In this document: positions 13,214 through 24,920 of the stretch, piece by piece | How positions within the stretch are numbered: the first letter of the stretch is position 1 | Layout of the letters: each line of letters starts with the position of its first letter | From: Brasenia schreberi | Lineage: Eukaryota; Streptophyta; Magnoliopsida; Nymphaeales; Cabombaceae | Direction of reading: 5' to 3' | Assembly (NCBI GenBank): GCA_036023115.1 | Contig: JAYKKT010000056.1 | Span: 2,188,001 to 2,252,000, forward strand | Length of the DNA stretch: 64,000 bases | Translations under genes and position numbers: made by a program | Notes under the pieces: model-generated | Told to the model about the DNA's origin: nothing | What the model saw: the letters and a program-made list of their open reading frames with translations, nothing else | The model's database searches: none

Positions 13214-13226
13214 GATGCTCCTCTTT
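13214..13226 (-). promoter_or_regulatory. Polypurine tract of the Tat-like element
   Basis: AAAGAGGAGCATC on the minus strand, directly before the LTR start TGTAAACACCC. Position and composition fit the plus-strand primer of a gypsy element and fix the element's orientation. Confidence 0.6.
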
Positions 13227-13798
13227 ATCATTAATCAAAATTGTTTGGTTAATACCAAAGAATAACACCCTTAGATTTTTCTTTCCGGATTTTCTTGAAA
13301 GTATGGAATTTTCCCTTCTCTTGATAAAATCTCCTTTCTTGGGTTATTCTATTTTAGTGGGGAGAGGACCTCTAGCCAAAGGGGATATGACATGAGTGTT
13401 GGTTGACTCATGTGATATCATGCTTGAACAATGTTATTATGGATGTTTATGAGGTGTGTGAGATGCAATGGATGAATTCAAGGTATTAAAGACCTTCACG
13501 AACTATTTTGGGAGTTCTGTAAGAACCCATGAAGGTCGGCTGCCCCAAATAGGATGGCCTCCACATTGCTTTGCTTAATGCCTTGGTTTCTTTTCTTTTT
13601 TTAATCATTTTAAAAAGGATGCTTCCTTTGTCTCAATTCTAAAAAAAACTTTTCCTTTGTCTCAATTCTAAAAAAAACTTTCTTCTCCTATATTGCTCTT
13701 TACTTTGGCCTTAATTCTCGATTACTTTACAAAGGTTTTTATTAAAAAAGTTTTGTAACATTTCAAAACTCCATTTCTCACACTATAAGATCTAATCT

Positions 13799-15360
13799 TC
13801 AAACACTAAGACAATTGGATAACACATGGTAGTCCCAAATGTTTGTCAATATATCCTCATTGTGCATTTCATCAAGTATAGGATATGTATCTTCAAGGGA
13901 TAAATTGGCTACATGATCGGCTAGGGCTTGGCCCTTAATGAAATTTTGATGATGAAATTTTAAGTCATATTCCATCAAGAGCTGCCATTTGCCTAGCCTA
14001 CCCATTAGGATAAGTTTTTCAAAAATATGCTTAATAGGGTCAAGTTTAGACACTTTCTAAATCTCATGATTCAAGAAATAGTGTCTAAATTTTTGACATA
14101 CCCATACCAAGGCCAAGCATGTTTTCTCCATGGCTTGATAATTCGTTTTATATGCCAATAGAGTTTTTGAAATATAGTAAATGGCATACTCTTTTAGGCT
14201 ATCATCTTCATATTGAGCAAGTAAAGCACCCAATACATTTTCATGAATAGAAAGATACAAAAGTAAAGGTTTTTTTGTCTTTCAAGGTTTTAAAATTGGA
14301 GGATTAACTAAATAAGTTTTTAATCTTTCAAAAACATCTTGACACTTGGAATCCCAAACAAATTTGATACTTTTTCTCAAGAGCTTATTGAAGCGTTCAC
14401 ATCTTGTTCCCAAATTAGATACAAATCGTCTAATGGCTTGGAGTCAACATTGGAGGCTTTGAACTTGGGTTAGATTTGAGGGTGGAGGTATGTCTATGAT
14501 GGCTCGACACTTAGAGGGGTCGACCTCTATTCTCCTTTGGCTAACCATAAACCCTAAAAACTTTTTGACTCCACTCCAAACACATATTTTTTAGGGTTTA
14601 GTTTTAGTTTATAAAGTCTAAGTCTTTGAAAAACTTTTTGCAAAGATTTTATATGAGTGCAATGGGTTTTTTATTTTACCAAAAGATCATCCACATACAC
14701 TTCCAAAAGTTCATCGATTTGATCTTGAAAAATAGTCATCATGGCTCTTTGGTAAGTAACACTGGTATTTTTCAAACCAAAAGGCATAACTATGTAACAA
14801 TGTGTGTCTCAAGGTGTAGTAAAAGTGATTTTAGTTTGATCTTGTGAAGCTAACTTGAATTGGTTGTAACCCGAATAGCCATCCATAAATAAAATATTTC
14901 ATGATCCATGGTGCTATCCACTATCAAATCGATATTGGGTAGTGGAAAATTGTCTTTTGGAGTGATTTTATTCAAATTTCTAAAATCAATACAAATCCTA
15001 ATTTTTCCATTAGATTTTCAAACAAGAATTTTGAAAGCAAATTGGAATAAGCAATGGGTTTTATTAAACCAGACTCTAAAAGATCTTCTAACCCCTCTTT
15101 AACTTGGAGATGGACATCAGGATCGATTTTATAAGTTTTTGCTTCACGGGTTTTACATTGGGTTATAAAGGTAGACGATGCTCCACTATCCTAGGGTCTA
15201 ATCTGAGCATGTATTCATAGGTCCATGCAAATACATTCGTGTATGATTTGAGAAATGCTATGAATGATGCTTTTTCGGATTCATGCAAACAAGTTCCTAT
15301 CTTGACAAACTTGGAGTTAGACTCGGTTCCTAAGTTGACTTCTAAAAAGTCTCTTCCCAT
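13799..15360 (-). pseudogene. Tat-like RT and RNase H region
   Basis: The region begins with an RT N-terminal block (DFLEVNLGTESNSKFVKIGT, then FAWTYEYMLRLDP) at 15360-15163. It continues with MPFGLKNTSVTYQRAM near 14790 and the catalytic YVDDL at 14697-14683. RNase H follows with LLAQYEDDSLKEYAIYYISK near 14230 and ANLSLEDTYPILDE near 13890. The YVDD box is intact but the frame is interrupted several times, so this is not a working polymerase. It would have copied element RNA in cytoplasmic particles. Confidence 0.75.
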
Positions 15361-16298
15361 GAAACTTGAAGAATTTTCGAGGTCAAGGATTCTATAGAAT
15401 TCGAGAAGCTCAAAAGTTTAATCATCCTCATGGACGAGGGGATCTAATTCCTTGTTTTCTTCACTCTTAAGTGATTTGGTTTCTTGAGAAGAGTTATTGA
15501 TAAGATATGGATACGATTTTAGATTGAGAACAAAGGCTTTGGCAAAATTGAGTTATTAGATTGTACATGATTTTGAAAACTTGATTTTTGGATTTTTGGT
15601 TTTTCAAATTTTTGTTATTTTCTTTAATTTTCTCAATCTTTTTGGCATTTTTAAGACAAACTTTTGGAGAGGAAATGTAAAGACTTTCTTTTTGGTATTT
15701 TCAAATTTTTTTATTATTTTTGGTTTTTAAAAATTTTCTAAATATTTTTGGTTTTTTAATATATAATTTTTTTAGTTTTTTCGTATGAAAAAAGGGATCT
15801 TTCATCAAGCATACAAAGAAAACACTATGAATTAGGTTCAGAATAGGAGGTCTAAATCATAGGTCTCGGTGTTAGTGGGCTCTTGGTCACCCTTGACCCA
15901 AGTGGTCTTAGGTGGGGGTTCAGGGGGTATCAATGGGTCATAGCCTTACTCATATCGACCTAATTTTAGTGATGAGATGAGAGGTTTCAACCTCCCTTAT
16001 CCTTCACTTCTTAAACCTTGGTAAGGTGCATATTCCATATTTAACATCATGTTCCAAGATTTTTTGAGTTTGGAAAATCTTGAATAAAGAGGATGATCTT
16101 GAAACAAGGTGTCATCTATGGTGTAAGTGGTGTTGTGCACCTTCGTCCATTTGGCATAGTATAGGATTTGGATGTTTGGAGTAGAGGGTGGCTTATGAAG
16201 ACTGTACCTTCATGCAAACTTGATTTGGCAAGGGTCACTTGTGATACAAAGGGAGTTTCGAACTCCTTTGAGATTTGAGTTGTCTTTCTCGGACATCA

Positions 16299-16861
16299 CT
16301 ATGACTTGGTTTTCTCATGAGATTTTGATGTATCTATAGAAGGTTGAGAGAACAACATAGAGTGAGTGTATCCAAGCCTTCCCAACAATAAGTTGTAATG
16401 AGGGTTGATATCTAGGACATGGAACAACCCATGTTCGATTGGTCCCAGTTCCATGGAAAGCTCAATTGATCCTTGTGGATGGGAGGAATTGCCATCATAC
16501 CTGGTGATGACAATTGCACTTGGTTCAAGCTTTGCTATGGAAACTCCAATTTGAATTGCCACATGTAAAGGAAGGATGTTTAAACCTCCTCCCCATCAAC
16601 CAAGAACTTTTTAAGAGTGGTGATTTAATACCACCTCTATGTGTAAGGCATGGTTGTAGGTTGTAACGGGTCTACTCAACTCATCCTCGAAAAATATAAT
16701 TGGAGTTTGAATAAGAATTGGAGAGACAAAAAGGATAAGAACTCAGGAGTTATAGATGTGCTAACCTTGGTTTTCTCTAGAATTTCTCTTAATACTTGTC
16801 TATGTTTAGGTGAGGTTTGAATCAACTCTAAAATAGATATGTTGATTGGGAGTTTAGCCAA
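16299..16861 (-). pseudogene. Tat-like gag-protease linker and protease remnant
   Basis: 16861-16676 encodes AKLPINISILELIQTSPKHR, which matches the I-S-I-x-x-L motif upstream of protease in Tat and Athila elements. 16562-16299 carries VLDINPHYNLLLGRLGYTHS, the protease C-terminal block (family form D-x-x-x-x-Y-N-x-L-L-G-R). The D-S-G catalytic box expected between them was not found, and the region around 16600-16650 is degenerate. Confidence 0.65.
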
Positions 16862-17255
16862 ATACTTTTCTAGATCATATCAGGGTAATACAACAACTTT
16901 ACCTTTGTCCATGCCATGGGATGAATTAGAAATACATGCTTTTTGGGAGTCGGATAAAATGACCACCTCCTTGCTTGTTCAATTTCCTAAGTGTGTGGTC
17001 TAGATCCTTTCAAATCTAGTAACCTCCTCAACACTTTCCCTATGGCTCGATCCCATTTGGGCTTTACTTTGGTGTTTTGGTAAACCGTGAATTTCTATCA
17101 AGGTTCTAGCTGGGGGCGGGACTCTAAGCGTTCCCTAAATCACTACTTGCTTGGGTTTGTTTAGAATTACGAGAGAGATATGGTGTGTGGCAAGTAGTGT
17201 GAATCATATGCAATGCATAGTCGAAACATGTATTGATAGCATTCCCACAAAAAAT

Positions 17256-17558
17256 TCATGGAGGAAGGTATACCTCTTTGGTTTTCCCATTTATGCTTAC
17301 ATAACTTGGAAAGGGTTCTTTGAATATTGCTTGAGAAGGCTTCGGTTCTAACAAGATGTGGAGCTTATATTGCTCTATAAAGTCATCAATTTTGTTTTTT
17401 AATGAAAAGCAGTTATTCGTATCATGACCTTTGAGCCGATGATACTTGCAAAACTCGTCTAAAAATCTTCTCTTAGGGGGTGCTCCTTCGAGAATTGAGG
17501 GTAGGCTTACCAAGCTTGCGCAAGCAGAATGTCTAGGACTTCCGTGAGTGGTTATCAT
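17256..17558 (-). pseudogene. Tat-like gag fragment with C-H-H-C finger
   Basis: The 100-residue frame contains CKYHRLKGHDTNNCFSLKN, the C-x2-H-x4-GH-x4-C finger seen in gag of Tat and Athila elements, followed by the usual K-x-x-I-D-x-x-I helix. The capsid part upstream is missing, because the LTP-like gene starts 240 bp away. Confidence 0.7.
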
Positions 17559-17822
17559 AGATTTGTACTCTCTTTTTTTATTTTCATATCTTTTTTCATT
17601 TTTTTGATTTTTTTTGTAGAAAAGGTTTTGGTTTTGGTTCAGAAGGTTTTGAAGGGTTGGACGAGGAAGGCTCTACTCTATCGTTGGCCACTTTTTGAGT
17701 TTTCACTCCTTCTTTTGGGACGTGTGGTCCATACGCTGCGGGTTTTTATTTTGAAAATCTTTTTCCCTTCCATAAATCTACATTAGTGCCTCATTCAAAA
17801 TCTATTGTTCTCTCTCTCATTA

Positions 17823-17868
<46 letters not shown>

Positions 17869-17869
17869 A
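17823..17869. repeat. (AT)n microsatellite
   Basis: About 47 bp of almost pure AT repeat, probably inside the intron or 3' end of the adjacent LTP-like gene. It extends the exon-1 frame artificially as Tyr/Ile repeats. Confidence 0.9.
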
Positions 17870-17884
17870 TGGGGAAGATGCATG

Positions 17885-18214
17885 TATATTACCATGACAG
17901 TCTATGTGAAAGTTGCACTCTTGTGGTGCACCCAGTAAGAAGAAACCATCGGGTGTGAAGATAGGCGACGAGGGAGTGTTGCACTGAATGATGATATTGC
18001 ACAAGTATGATTTGGACATGCCAATGAGGAACTTGCAACACCGGCTGTCAGGCTCTCCACCGTTCTGTAGGCTGTCACAGTTCTCACTGATGGCGTTGAG
18101 TGCATCACCACAACCATTCATCTCTGGCGGGAACGAAATTGGTTGTGCTAACACAGACACAAGAAAAACAAGGAAGAGAAGCACCACCCAGGCGGAGGAA
18201 GGAGAGTTAGCCAT
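17885..18214 (-). CDS. Small secreted eight-cysteine protein, LTP/prolamin-superfamily-like (exon 1)
   Basis: The start ATG at 18214 is followed by a clear signal peptide: a short N-region, then WVVLLFLVFLVSVLA with cleavage likely before Q24. The mature part has eight cysteines at residues 35, 46, 59, 60, 72, 78, 100 and 106. The pattern is C-x10-C-x12-CC-x11-C-x5-C-x21-C-x5-C. The usual eight-cysteine motif of lipid transfer proteins has CxC at the fifth and sixth positions, and here it is Cx5C, so family membership is likely but atypical. After C8 the sequence reads CATG|GTAATA, a good donor just past the last cysteine, where nsLTP genes commonly have their intron. The frame beyond that runs into AT repeats, so I end exon 1 near 17885. 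The second exon was not found. Function in lipid binding or defence is inference. Confidence 0.62.
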
Positions 18215-18296
18215 GTCTGGTCTCTCGGTTCTTTGTGTTATGGCTTGCTTTCAAGCTGCTTTTCTTGCTCTTCTTTGGATTACCACTTTGGTAGAG

Positions 18297-18306
18297 TTTA
18301 TATATA
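18297..18306 (-). promoter_or_regulatory. TATA box of the LTP-like gene
   Basis: TATATATAAA on the minus strand, about 85 bp upstream of the ATG at 18214. That spacing would leave a leader of roughly 50-60 nt. Confidence 0.6.
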
Positions 18307-18639
18307 CAAAGCAGTCACTAAATTTAGTATTTGTGTGTATAGTTGGATTTTCCAAGAAGGACAAAAGATACAACTTGGCCAGCTTGTCCATGACCATACA
18401 ACTTGGAAACACCTATGTTTAGGAAGGTCTGCCAACCTGTTCAACTTTTCTGCAACAACTTTGGACCCCAAATCCTGGAATTCACTCGGGATGATCAATG
18501 CCATGAATAATGAGGCTTCCTTTGTCATTGTGGATGTCTAGATGGTTTCCTTAGTTGCTTTATTGCCCATTAGAATTGGGTAAATCTGAAATTCGATCAT
18601 GTTTTTTAAAAAGAAACAATATTAGTATTATCTATCCTA

Positions 18640-18790
18640 AAATGGGAAGAGTACCGAATGATCAGTTCCACCTACATTCACTTGGCAAGCTTCAACTCAT
18701 AATTTTTACAGCATTTGATATATAAATATATATACACACATTTATGTGTGTATGCATGTGTGTCCTAGATCTTTAGTCGCTACCTCTCAA
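18640..18790. repeat. Diverged third copy of the 668-bp direct repeat (partial)
   Basis: It opens TATCCTAAAATGGGAAGAG and continues through TACCGAATGATCAG. Similarity then drops, apart from TTTGATATATAAATATATA and GTGTGTATGCATGTG. It lies 0.4 kb upstream of the LTP-like start codon. Confidence 0.6.
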
Positions 18791-18970
18791 TATAGCATGC
18801 CTTCTGCCTTCCAAATTATGTATATGGCACCTTGTTACATGAGAGTTTGTCTAGCACCTTATGAGAGCATCAATTGACACCAAACATACCATACAGTACG
18901 TGTTGATAAGGGGGTAAGTTGCATTGTGAGGATCATACGTATAACATATTTTTTTAATACTATCTAACAT

Positions 18971-19638
18971 ATATCCAAAAATGGGAAGAGTACCGAATGA
19001 TCAGGTTAACCTATATTTTCTCTTGATTCTTATAGTATTTAATATATAAATATATACGCACATATATATACATATTTCTGTGTGTATGCACGTGCGCATC
19101 CCAGATTTTTAGTGGCTTCTACTAGCTAGTTCCCATGCAAAGGAATTCAAGATTTCCAAATAAAATTCTAACGTATCTCACTCGTAGTTGTACTGTATTC
19201 TCATTATTACATTCTCCATAGAAACTACACGCCTTAAAACACCCATCAGTTTCTCCTTTCTATCACAGTCCCCCACCCCATTCACCTAAGAATAAAGAGG
19301 ATGTCTTGATGGTTTCTAATAAACAAAATGTTCCATGTCGTCCCACCACCCCACCTCTCCATATGATCTACAATCATAGCTTCTCTATTTATAGTAAAAA
19401 AAGATATGGAAACCTAACTTTCAGTTATCAGTCTCCACATCCATAAAGAAAGAGCTATTCAAAATCCAAGTTGTCACATTTGGTTGCGGATTCATTCCAA
19501 AAATTGTTCTTTTTGTCATATATTTAACTTGTGTATATAAGATGGTTTGAAGGTTTTAAGATATGAAATACAACCTATTAATGACTCCCTTAATTTCTTA
19601 CAAGTCGCCCTAATGTTAGAAAGGAATGAACAAATTTT
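18971..19638. repeat. 668-bp direct repeat, copy D1
   Basis: This matches 20963-21629 almost base for base, for example ACCTATATTTTCTCTTGATT, TTCCCATGCAAAGGAATTC and TTCCATGTCGTCCCACCACC. Differences are scattered substitutions and 1-3 bp indels. No coding frame is present. Both copies begin near ATATCC and end at GAACAAATTTT. Confidence 0.9.
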
Positions 19639-19884
19639 GGAGGGAAGTATGACGTCCAGCTAGGTGTGGCATTAGTAATGAAAGGAAAAATGTGAGTTAA
19701 TCCTGTTGCATGCAGCGGTGATAAGGAGGAAGGACTGCCCTTGGTTGGAAATGAAAGGGCAAAGCACTATGAGTGAAATGTTTTGGTGGGTTTATGCCAG
19801 AAAAGGCAAAGAACAATAAATAAACTAAGTGAGGGTTGGGTGTATATGAAAGAGGTAAGAGGACGATAATGAGGGGTAAGGCAC

Positions 19885-20670
19885 ATGGATAGAGTGATAA
19901 GGCTGATGAGAGAGAAAAAAGGGAAGGATGAGACAGGTTAGAGAAGGTTGAATGAAAATCGATTGCCTGATATTATGAATTCTCTCAATCTCAATGAAAG
20001 CATCAAATGATGTGAATCACAGGTCGAGAAGATGTTGGTAAAGCGAAAAGCATTAAATGATACTTCAATGTACACACTCTTGAATTTGGGATCACCAATT
20101 CATCACACGCTCATACATGGAACTAGTTACACACGTCTTAAGTGGACTCACAAACACTTGTTGGATGTGACTCACCAGCATAGACACTCACTCATGAGTT
20201 GGATATGACATACCAACTGTCACTCATGCACACACAATCTGTCACACAATGGATATAACTCACCAAGGTGATAAAGACTGACTCACTCACGACCGGTTAA
20301 GGATAAGAGAGAGATTTGAAATATAGAATTATATAGAAAATTACTACCTCCGTTTTCATTCATATGGATGGATTTATATAGCTTAGAACAACCCTCTAAG
20401 CTGAGCATTAAAACTAAATATTACGATTTTCAAAACATTAAAATTTGTATCCTAATTAATTTAAAATTACAAACTAACTATTATTGTTTAAGAGTTGCTT
20501 AAAGCACTTAATGACTACATGGAAAATGAAAAGAGCATTTAACTCCTAGGGAACCTATTGCTTATTGAAAAGGTGGGAAATTAACTCTTGTTTTTAATTC
20601 AATAGGTTAGCTAATAATAATTGATGCTTTGATCTCCTCGAATCCTATTCTTGCTTACTTGAGTTGGTTC
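19885..20670. repeat. R1 repeat, copy a (LTR-like)
   Basis: One of three R1 copies. The others are at 35500-36020 and 37445-38140. Shared phrases include AAAGCATCAAATGAT-type blocks, TATAGCTTAGAACAACCCTC and ATGAAAAGAGCATTTAACTC. This copy lies between the two 668-bp direct repeats. Confidence 0.7.
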
Positions 20671-20962
20671 TAAGTTAGGGTAAATGGATTGATCCAAAGT
20701 ACTGAGTTGAACCAGTTGGTGCCTGATTAATCCATGTCCTACATATCCTAGTTAGCTTCGCCTAGCTTGCTCTTGGATTCCTATCACTTTGTCCCTTTGT
20801 CTAATGGGTTTGATTGATAAGTTTGGCTTCAAACATGGGTAAATTGGCACTAATCTTGGTTAGTTTGCCTTGGATCTAATAAGGACAAAGGGCTTAAAAT
20901 AAATGTAGAAGATCTTGTCTACCAATTATGTATTTGGCATTATCTTAGCAGGTAGTGCAACT

Positions 20963-21629
20963 ATATCCTAAAGTGGGAAGAGTACCGAATGATCAGGTTA
21001 ACCTATATTTTCTCTTGATTCTTATAGTATTTGATATATTAATATACACCCACAGATATATACATATTTCTGTGTGTATGCACGTGCGCATCCTAGATTT
21101 TTAGTGGCTTCTACTTTGCTAGTTCCCATGCAAAGGAATTCAAGATTTCCAAATGAAATTCTAACGCATCTCACTCGTAATTGTAGTGTATTCTCATTAT
21201 TACATTCTCCATAGAAGCTACACGCCTTAAAACACCCATCAGTTGCTCTTTTCTATCACAGTCGCCCACCCCATTCACCTAAGAATAAAGAGGATGTCTT
21301 GATGGTTTTTAATAAACAAAATGTTCCATGTCGTCCCACCACCCCACCTCTCCATATGATCTACAATCATAGCTTCTCTATTCATAGTAAAAAAAGATAT
21401 GGAAACCTAACTTTCAGTTGTCAGTCTCCACATCCTTAAAGAAAGAGCTATTCGAAATCCAAGTTGTCACATTTGGTTGCGGATTCATTCCAAAAATTGT
21501 TCTTCTTGTCATATATTTAACTTGTGTATATAAGATGGTTTGAAAGTTTTAAGATATGAAATGCAACCTATTAATGACTGTTAATTTCCTACAAATGGCC
21601 CTAATGTTAGAAAGGAATGAACAAATTTT
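20963..21629. repeat. 667-bp direct repeat, copy D2
   Basis: Second copy of 18971-19638 in the same orientation, offset by about 1992 bp. The sequence after its end (TGTAAGAGAAAAG...) differs from that after D1 (GGAGGGAAGTATG...), so the duplication boundary is sharp. Confidence 0.9.
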
Positions 21630-22139
21630 TGTAAGAGAAAAGTAAGAAACCAAGAAAATTTTCAAAAGATGTTGGACATGGTTGGAATTTTAACCTACAA
21701 TATATTGCCCAGTTTTATGTGCCTTCATTTTCTACATTCAAATTTCTTTGAGTCTAATTGAGATTTTTTGTAAGAGTTATTTAGATCACTTATGTGTTTT
21801 TAATAACACTACAAATGTATTATATGGTGTTTCCTATCCAACTTATTATCTATTTGTGTATCAAGCTATAGAAGTACTTTATACATAATCATATTTTTGA
21901 GAAATGTCTTATTTAACTCAGTGTGTACAAGAAATGATAGAAAATAACTTTATTGTTATACATATCTTCCTCCTATTAGTTTTGTTGCCATTTTATTAGG
22001 CCCTATATTAAAATTGGATGACTTAGAAGAGTTATTGACTGCTTATTATATTGCTCTTTGATTAGATGAATTTAAGGATATTAATAACATAATTAATGAT
22101 ACAAGATTGACCATCAATGTTTATTCGTGACCTTTACTA

Positions 22140-22750
22140 TGAAGAAAAGGTCATAGCAGAGTCAGCCACAAAAGATATCATCATTGTTTTGCAGGATACG
22201 ATATACTTAATCCTACTATTTCGTGTCTCTACACTTGATATTGTTGCAGGCCTAATGAATTCACTCAAGATAAATGTGTGAAAGTTTTATCATCGCAACG
22301 GATATTGGAGCTCCAAGAGCTATGCCGCCATTTTCGGTACACAGTACATAGGGTAGAATTATTTTACTTCTTGAGTCATTGTTTCCCCTAGTCTAGTTGT
22401 AGTAGGTATTTGCTTATGTTGTTTATTTTGGTAGTTAAGTGCACTAGGTCTTCATGTGTCTTGGTAGGAAAACTTTGTAACAAACAGTGGCAAGAACTTT
22501 TTGCAAGCAACTGATAGGAGATCACCAACTACTAGATTTGAGGACAAATCCTTACTAACCTCGAGAGTATGATAGGAATCCAAGAGCATTCTGAAATAAG
22601 TTGGGCATGAAGAGGACATCGAAGATAAATCCCACTCGAACGGTTGTCGCGTCCAGAGTCAAGAGGCAGCTAAAGGACCCATGACTGATCTAGGGATGGG
22701 GCTTAGTAATTCCAAATTTAGTGTATTTGTTTTGATGCTCAAGTAGATCC
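22140..22750 (+). mobile_element. Gypsy-type internal/3' fragment
   Basis: Bases 22140-22550 match the reverse complement of 36540-36060, for example TTTGCAGGATACGATATAC against TTTGCAGGATACAATATAC, and TGTCTTGGTAGGAAAACTTTGTAAC in both. After it comes GAGGACAAATCCTTACTAACC, similar to the end of gypsy pol before the 3' LTR. No intact domain is readable, so the call rests on the shared repeat and context. Confidence 0.4.
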
Positions 22751-24920
22751 ATTAAAATTCATATTGAGGTCCAGGGTGCCTGTTTTGAACTTTAAAGTAC
22801 ACTCATTTCACCTTTTTGTTCTATTTATTAAGTGGGAGGTTGACTGTTTGGTCATAATTATACTGCAAAAAATATTATTTATTTGATTGGCTAAGCTTGG
22901 AGGCTTGTTGCATAAATACCCATTTTCTGAATGAAAAGACACTTGTTTGGATTGTATCAAAGGAAGTTACGAGTTTCTTCATCTCTTATCTGGGCCTTTA
23001 AGGTTCAATGGCGAGTTTCTTGCTTCCTCTCCTTATCAACATTGCTTTGGCAAATTTGAAGTTGCTTAGTATTTTTCCCTTCATTTCTTACTCCTCGTCA
23101 AACCCATTTCTTGATAATCTCATTTCAAGGTGAAGCAAGCACAACACAATTATTCTGAAAATTACCTCACGACGAAAGAGATAACTATCTCGATTCCATG
23201 GACACATTTCCATCAGCCTTCAGCCTTCTTCGCACATGTTGTTTGGATACAAGATATTCCCTCACCACTAATAAACATTTCTAGAACTCTAGCACTTTAT
23301 GTTAAAGAAATATTTACAAGTGCAACGTTCAAACAAACTCTTCTAGAAATATACATCATTCAATGAATCTTTGCTTAAGGTTTCATTGAACTAGAGAGTA
23401 GTAACTAGATTAGGAAATATTGATTCCAAAAGTTAATGGAGAAGAAAACAATAAAAAAAGTTCAGAACATGGCTATCAAGAGTATGAAAAAAGTTGTATA
23501 GTTGTTTATAAAATCAGGGTTTAGCATTTAGAGAGATAAAACATCCACAGGCTCATGACGAAGCATAAGCTTCTAGGTGTTAACCCCAGACAAAAATTAA
23601 GAAGAGGTGAATCATGATAGATGACCAAGAATAAGCATCAATGGTTTCTTTGTCGAATGAAAATGAACAGAGGATGATAGAAGAAAAAGGAAACAAGAGA
23701 GGGAGAGAGAGAAAGTTATCGTCGCATTGGTCGCCAATTGTGGTGGTGGATTAGTGGCATGAGAAGCCATACGAGAAAGGCATTAATCGATTAGGTTTTA
23801 AATATATAAAATGATGCTTTTAAATATGCGAATTGGATCAGACCAAACCATATCCATATGAATTGACTTGTTTCATTTTTTTAGATCGAACATTAAACGA
23901 GCTACATTATAAGGTCACCAAGCCACTAATACCTTATAATATGCTATAGCTAATGTTGTAAAAATTGTATCAGTTCTTGTATCGCACAAGGCACCAATAT
24001 GTGATAATCATACTACATTCTATGGTATGGTGTTAATAACTAGTTTAATATTTTAAAATCAGAAAAAAATATTAAAAATCTAAAAAATAAGAAAATTTAA
24101 AATTAATCAACAAAAGATATGAAATTGTTAGAAAACACAATCAACATTAATGATTAAATACAATCAAAACAACAAGCTTTAAAGTTAAAGTTGTTAAATA
24201 CCACAAACTAAAACTAATATGTCAATTCATACTCTTTAGAGTTCTGAATCTTCATATTATAATACAAATTACAAAGTTTATAATTTAAACTTAAATTTCA
24301 ATTTCAATATTTTATTTTACAAAATGTGGATCATAATCAACAAATGTATCTTAAGCATTGTAGTTAGGGTTGTCAACATCATCATCATCACCACCATCAC
24401 CATCATCTCCCCTCTCCATCATAATGGAGTCCTCCAATCTAGCACGTTTTACATCATCATATTTAATCTCTGCTTCTGCCTCTATTGCCTTTTAGTTTGC
24501 ATTATTTAAATTGATGGGAGCTCTTCTTCAACCCAATTATAAAAAAATATCAATATTTTTATAGCTGTTTGGATCATATGGCACCTTCCTTGCCCTTCTT
24601 GCATCTCTTTGCATTTGTTTATAAAGAAAACAAAAGGAAGAGTACAATAATATTATATACTTATAAAATCATTAAAATATATGAATCAACTAATTATAAG
24701 TAAGGACTAATGACCAACAAACATTTTAAATTATTATCTTTGACTTAACTTCATAATGTATGCAATATATACCAAATCACAAAGATGAGCACACTCTACT
24801 TTGTTTCTCTTCTTTGTTTGAATGCGTTCGAAAAAACTCTAATTTCTTTTGCATCCATTGAAACTACATTTTTAGCTTCATATACATTGAGCAAACCTCA
24901 ACAAGTTTGGTGCATATTGC
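22751..24920. other. No recognisable gene
   Basis: AT-rich sequence with only short frames (23130-23366, 24324-24509). The second is driven by a CATCATCAC-rich tract. A GTATCG-rich patch near 23970-24010 resembles the one at 60580-60680. Confidence 0.4.

Larger units (their letters stand above)
10609..17790 (-). mobile_element. Ty3/gypsy Tat-like retrotransposon, 5'-truncated and lacking integrase
   Basis: Read on the minus strand the order is gag (17.56 kb), gag-protease linker (16.86-16.68), protease (16.56-16.30), RT (15.36-14.06), RNase H (14.05-13.80), purine tract (13226-13214) and a long 3' LTR (13213 to about 10609). Long LTRs and this gag/RNase H type are characteristic of the Tat group, which includes Retand and Ogre. 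Only about 570 bp separate RNase H from the purine tract, so integrase, which should follow, is absent. No 5' LTR is found before the LTP-like gene at 17.8 kb, so the 5' end is missing too. Confidence 0.7.

Noticed and set aside
17902..18541. ORFs overlapping the LTP-like gene on the plus strand and in another minus frame
   Set aside because: They lie antisense or out of frame to the signal-peptide and eight-cysteine frame and have no features of their own.
18971..21629. D1 and D2 as the LTRs of one retrotransposon
   Set aside because: Spacing and length fit, but no primer-binding site follows D1, no purine tract precedes D2, and the interior is R1 sequence. A third partial copy outside also argues against a simple LTR pair.
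24324..24509. His-rich or membrane-like small ORF
   Set aside because: It is driven by a CATCATCAC tract in AT-rich sequence, with no start context or homology.
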